A stretch of DNA of 7,080 nucleotides, taken from assembly GCA_964535025.1 (NCBI GenBank), contig CAZHRW010000023.1:1-7080 (forward strand), written 5' to 3'. Below, piece after piece: positions 4,774 to 7,080 of the stretch. The stretch is from JAAYZK01 sp964535025. GTDB lineage: Bacteria > Planctomycetota > Phycisphaerae > SM23-33 > FEN-1343. Below the pieces are notes generated by a model. That model was not told the origin of the DNA. It saw nothing but the letters and a program-made list of their open reading frames with translations, and made no database searches. The translations under genes were made by a program, and so were the position numbers. Within the stretch, counting starts at the first letter, position 1, and each line of letters opens with the position of its first letter.

Positions 4774-5769
4774 ATGATACGCCTGCTGCCGCTGCTGATC
4801 GCCTTGGTCGTCGCCCTGAGCGGGTGCGGCCCGTCCGGGGGGCTGCTGATCCGGCCGGTCCGGGCAAGCCGGAAGCTCACCGAAACCACCGTCGCCGGCG
4901 ATCGGGGGTGGCTCGTCCGCCGCAAGATCGTCCTGGTCGACGTGAGCGGCACGATCGTCAACGAGCCGCGACGCACGCTGCTGGGCGCCGGCGAGAACCC
5001 CGTCAGCCTCTTCGTCGAGAAGCTCAACAAGGCCCGGCGCGACGACGGGGTCATCGGGCTCATTCTCCGCATCAACTCCCCGGGCGGCTCGGTCACCGCC
5101 AGCGATATCATGTACACCGAGGTCGGCCGCTTCCGCCGCATGCGGCCGGACGTGCCGGTCTTGGCCCTCATCGAGGGCACCGGCGCCAGCGGCGCGTATT
5201 ACCTCGCCGTCGGCGCCGAGGAGATCTACGCCCACCCGACCTCGGTCACCGGCTCGATCGGCGTGATCGTCCCGGCCTTCAGTGTCGCCGGCACCATGGC
5301 CAAGCTTGGCATCACCGCCGAAATGATCACCAGCGGCCCCTTCAAGGACCTCGCCTCCCCCTTCGAGCCACTCGATCCCGAGGACCTCGCGATCCTCCAG
5401 GCCATCGTCGACGAGTTCCACGAAGCCTTCATCGCCGTCGTCGACCGCGGGCGTCCGGACCTCTCCGCCGACGATGTCCGCCGCATCGCCGACGGCCGCG
5501 TCTACACCGGGCGGCAGGCGCTCGAGCTCGGCCTCGTCGACCGCCTCGGGACCATCCACGACGCCCTCGACGGCATCAAGCAGCGCACCGGCACCGAAGG
5601 CGAGCGGGTCAAGGTCGTCATGTACCTCCGCCCGCCGGGCTATCGCGGCAGCGTCTACGCCGAGTCGGCGCCGCCGTCGCCCCAGCTCAATTTCGTCAAC
5701 ATCAACGCGCCGGACCTGTGGGAGATGATGTCCCCGCGCTTCATGTATCTCTGGACGGGCCGGCGCTAG
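4774..5769 (+). CDS. sppA: Signal peptide peptidase SppA, S49 family, predicted lipoprotein
   Basis: The 331-residue serine protease cuts leftover signal peptides or membrane-associated peptides with a Ser/Lys dyad. Start ATG 4774 has GGGAG (4761-4765) 8 nt upstream; the earlier in-frame ATG 4759 overlaps that site. The N-terminus is a lipoprotein signal: MIRLLPLLIALVVA followed by lipobox LSGC with Cys18, and Gly at +2 rather than the retention Asp. The single S49 domain then follows: RINSPGGSV (99-107), GTGASGAYYLA with nucleophile Ser139, TSVTGSIGVI (156-165), GPFKDLASPF with general base Lys191, and GRVYTGRQALELGLVD (241-256). Length fits the short, single-domain SppA type (about 300-350), not the 600-residue tandem E. 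coli form. It diverges from the ferredoxin operon. The last ~50 residues are a non-catalytic tail. Confidence 0.93.
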   Translation: MIRLLPLLIALVVALSGCGPSGGLLIRPVRASRKLTETTVAGDRGWLVRRKIVLVDVSGTIVNEPRRTLLGAGENPVSLFVEKLNKARRDDGVIGLILRINSPGGSVTASDIMYTEVGRFRRMRPDVPVLALIEGTGASGAYYLAVGAEEIYAHPTSVTGSIGVIVPAFSVAGTMAKLGITAEMITSGPFKDLASPFEPLDPEDLAILQAIVDEFHEAFIAVVDRGRPDLSADDVRRIADGRVYTGRQALELGLVDRLGTIHDALDGIKQRTGTEGERVKVVMYLRPPGYRGSVYAESAPPSPQLNFVNINAPDLWEMMSPRFMYLWTGRR

Positions 5770-6160
5770 AGCGGGCGGAGGCGGGATTGGGGCGCTCATT
5801 TCGCCGAGGATAGAGATGCCGTTTTTGGGGGTACCTTGCGGGGGGCAAGTGCTGCTGTGGCCGATGGTTGGAATTTCGGAGTTGCAATACCGAGATACCT
5901 CGCTCCGTCGGAGGTTCTGTCACTGGTTTTGCCGATTTTGGGCCCTTGCGGGCGCGGGGCGGCGTGTGGCGCGTAAGTGTTCGATGGCATTTTGCTTACG
6001 CCTCAGTTCGAGGGCTTTCGCGTTGAAAACCCAAGTTTGGGTATTCGAGTTGCAGGTCTTCGCATTCGCGGCGGGGGGTCCCCAACTCCCCCAGGTTCTC
6101 CAGCTTAACGGCATAAAACCCGAATAATCCGAATCGCAGGCCGCGAGGGGGGTCAGCGTT
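5770..6160. other. Gene-free stretch downstream of sppA, probable dispersed repeat
   Basis: No ribosome site, domain or clean terminator is recognised. The stretch is less GC-rich than its neighbours. It contains small hairpins: cttgc (5835-5839) with gcaag (5845-5849), ctcc/ggag near 5903-5915, and the near-palindrome acccaagtttgggt (6030-6043). Minus-strand frames over 5796-6114 are open (one includes TQTWVFNAKALELRRKQN) but have no ribosome site, and two different frames are open over the same bases. I read this as a dispersed or decayed repeat rather than a gene. Confidence 0.45.
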
Positions 6161-6242
6161 TTTGAAATCAGGGACGGCTGATCGCCGGAAAAACAGCCCT
6201 GCCGGCCGCGTTTCGCGACGGCGAGAGAAAGTGAAGGAAAGA

Positions 6243-6392
6243 ATGAATAAAGTTCGCCCAGACGCGCAGAAAGTGAAGCACGAGTTTCATGATATTGGCC
6301 TGATCGCGAATATTATTAACGTCAGGCCGCATAAACCGAGAGCAGCCCGCCGCCGCGAAGGTTTTCGGCGGAGAAGCAGGCTTGAGACCTGA
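6243..6392 (+). CDS. Possible small basic ORF (49 aa), doubtful
   Basis: ATG 6243 follows AAGGA (6235-6239) at 4 nt, a usable ribosome site. The product begins MNKVRPDAQKVKHEFHDIGL, is rich in Arg and Lys, and ends GFRRRSRLET. Codons in 6250-6320 are less GC-rich at third positions than the real genes here. The frame runs on into a ccgccg/cggcgg hairpin (6350-6371) and a 13-bp tandem repeat, which argues against a genuine gene end. No family is recognised. Confidence 0.18.
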   Translation: MNKVRPDAQKVKHEFHDIGLIANIINVRPHKPRAARRREGFRRRSRLET

Positions 6393-6406
6393 GTCTGAGA
6401 CCTGAG
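6383..6406. repeat. Two tandem copies of tgagacctgag (13-bp period)
   Basis: tgagacctgag occurs at 6383-6393 and again at 6396-6406. It is short, and similar 'gagacctga' runs are usually intergenic simple repeats. Confidence 0.6.
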
Positions 6407-6440
6407 CTTGACGGCTACGGCGACGGCAACAGCCACCCGG

Positions 6441-6473
6441 CTCCGCCTTCGGCTTCCGGCTTCGCCTTCGGCT
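6441..6473. repeat. gccttcggct direct repeats
   Basis: gccttcggct appears at 6445-6454 and 6464-6473, separated by the related tccggcttc. The result is a 19-bp period of low-complexity pyrimidine/GC sequence. Confidence 0.5.
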
Positions 6474-6520
6474 GTGCCGAGACAGGTCCCCGCGGCAGGC
6501 GGCACGCCGAGCAACAACGG

Positions 6521-6553
6521 AATAGCCACAGAGATCGCAAAGGACACAAAGAA
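6521..6553. repeat. 'gccacagag...aggacacaaagaa' dispersed repeat
   Basis: agccacagagatcgcaaa followed by ggacacaaagaa is a purine-rich phrase. It resembles the cacagaga-type repeats often scattered in intergenic DNA of planctomycetes and other environmental bacteria. Only one copy is in this window, so the call rests on recognition rather than repetition. Confidence 0.4.
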
Positions 6554-6607
6554 GTCGGTAAGCGTTGCAGCAAGGGGATAGCCTTGGTGCCGCGACGCGG
6601 CACAGAG

Positions 6608-6635
6608 CCCTTCGACGATGCTCAGGACAGGCAGG
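6608..6635 (-). repeat. Third copy of the tgagc...tcgaa dispersed repeat
   Basis: On the minus strand cctgcctgtcctgagc is followed by atcgtcgaaggg. It shares tgagcatcg-cgaa-ggg with the unit inserted in the RAYT fragment (409-432). The two sites are 6 kb apart and in opposite orientation. Confidence 0.65.
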
Positions 6636-6638
6636 ACG

Positions 6639-6766
6639 TCAGTAGAGCACGGCCAATGGCCGCCCGCGTCACAACTCTTGATCCCGCCAACGCTTGCTCA
6701 ACTGCGGTCTCCTGCTCACCTGCTCTTCTGTTCTGCCGTTCCGTCGCCCTGCCGCGTGACGGGGGT
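6639..6766. repeat. Direct repeat, copy 1
   Basis: Bases 6639-6745 match copy 2 (6845-6951) over 107 nt without gaps at 101 positions. Then come 10 non-matching bases and a shared end gtgacgggggt (6756-6766). Copy 1 runs directly into a tRNA 3' end. No open frame with domain content crosses it. Confidence 0.9.
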
Positions 6767-6785
6767 TCGATTCCGGCCGCCGCCA
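6764..6785 (+). pseudogene. Truncated tRNA gene: 3' end only
   Basis: ggttcgattccggccgccgcc reads as a tRNA tail. It has the T-loop TTCGATT (6766-6772), the 3' side of the T-stem CCGGC (6773-6777), the acceptor strand CGCCGCC (6778-6784) and discriminator A6785, with no encoded CCA. The 5' side of the T-stem should be GCCGG but is GGGGG, so only three of five pairs form. No GGCGGCG acceptor partner exists at the right distance upstream. The rest of the tRNA has been replaced by repeat copy 1. Isotype cannot be assigned because the anticodon arm is gone. Confidence 0.7.
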
Positions 6786-6817
6786 TTGAAAGAGCCCACC
6801 AAGTGGGCTCTTTCAAT
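6785..6817. terminator. Perfect 15-bp hairpin terminator after the tRNA tail
   Basis: attgaaagagcccac (6785-6799) pairs fully with gtgggctctttcaat (6803-6817) around loop caa. The aaagagccc/gggctcttt form with a TTT run in the 3' arm is typical of Rho-independent terminators after tRNA genes, and the symmetry lets it work both ways. It begins at the tRNA discriminator base, so tail and terminator form one preserved block. Confidence 0.85.
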
Positions 6818-6844
6818 AGAGCAGTTGAGCAGGCGATCAGGAGA

Positions 6845-6974
6845 TCAGTAGAGCACGGCCAACGGCCGCTCGCGCCACAACTCTCGATCCCGCCAACGCT
6901 TGCTTAACTGCGGTCTCCTGCTCACCTGTTCTTCTGTTCTGCCGTTCCGTCCACCCCAATCACGTGACGGGGGT
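6845..6974. repeat. Direct repeat, copy 2
   Basis: This is the second copy of the 107-nt repeat (6845-6951), followed by 12 bases unlike copy 1 and the same gtgacgggggt end (6964-6974). After this end the sequence turns to taccccac, not a tRNA tail. The DNA just before copy 2 (gcagttgagcaggcgatcag) is an inverted relative of the internal cttgctcaactgc and tctcctgctcacctg parts of the repeat. Confidence 0.9.
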
Positions 6975-7025
6975 ACCCCACAAAACACCCCAAAACGGCC
7001 CGAAATGGGCTCAAAGGCTCAAATC

Positions 7026-7054
7026 CACGGGACGAGCCTCGATCGCGTCCCGTG
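7026..7054. terminator. 9-bp hairpin near the window end
   Basis: cacgggacg (7026-7034) pairs perfectly with cgtcccgtg (7046-7054) around an 11-nt loop. No T tract follows. Just upstream ggctcaaa is tandemly doubled (about 7007-7023). It could be a terminator for a gene beyond the window on the minus side, or another intergenic palindrome. Confidence 0.4.
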
Positions 7055-7080
7055 ACATGTAACTGCTGTTCTGTGAGCCT

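Noticed and set aside
4621..5799. 392-residue minus-strand open frame antisense to sppA
   Set aside because: It is a shadow frame created by GC-rich third positions of sppA. It has no domain and its composition (Asp, Gly, Ala, Arg) is typical of antisense frames.
5796..6114. Overlapping minus-strand frames of about 64 residues each
   Set aside because: Two different frames are open over the same DNA, without ribosome sites or motifs; a dispersed repeat is more likely.
6287..6547. 86-residue minus frame with Val-Ala repeats
   Set aside because: The Val-Ala run is the translation of a gccgtc-type simple repeat, and the frame crosses the tandem repeats and the hairpin.
6700..6785. Complete tRNA gene
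   Set aside because: Only the T-loop, the 3' T-stem strand and the 3' acceptor strand exist. The required GGCGGCG, D arm and anticodon arm are absent upstream.

Overview
The window is GC-rich, with strong G/C preference at third codon positions in the real genes. It most resembles a planctomycete-type bacterium (Planctomycetota, possibly Phycisphaerae-like). The clues are a PEP-CTERM tail ending in Gly-Leu-Arg-Arg-Arg-Arg, a REP-associated tyrosine transposase (RAYT) fragment, a DUF805 membrane protein, a lipoprotein-type SppA, and gene-free stretches full of short dispersed repeats. The phylum assignment is inference; no rRNA or other marker gene is present.

Layout. 1-349 has no convincing gene, only GC-rich hairpins. 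350-609 is a scar: the first ~38 codons of a RAYT gene, interrupted by ~50 bp of tandem dispersed repeat, run into the last 25 codons of a PEP-CTERM protein and are followed by a hairpin terminator (633-665). 674-933 holds a possible minus-strand gene remnant and a 24-bp-armed inverted repeat. A very good sigma70-type promoter (955-982) drives a DUF805 protein (1031-2191, +) with a large C-terminal beta-rich, possibly YbbR-like region. 2192-2859 is a convergent intergenic region with a terminator-like hairpin and an array of imperfect palindromes.

The minus-strand operon 4564->2860 reads ferredoxin, pterin-4a-carbinolamine dehydratase (PCD), PTR1/FolM-like pteridine reductase, dihydroneopterin aldolase (FolB). 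Gaps are short and the last two genes overlap by ATGA. Three of the four products act on pterins, so this is a pterin/folate cofactor module with a [4Fe-4S] ferredoxin at its head. Diverging from it is a signal peptide peptidase of family S49 (sppA, 4774-5769, +), predicted to be a lipoprotein.

5770-7080 contains no confident gene. It is a mosaic of dispersed repeats, including two 107-nt direct repeats with 101 identities. Between them lie a truncated tRNA 3' end and a perfect 15-bp hairpin terminator, which looks like an insertion or recombination scar at a tRNA gene. The most unusual items are the RAYT gene broken by a repeat, the tRNA-tail scar, the palindrome array, and the DUF805 protein with its large C-terminal extension.
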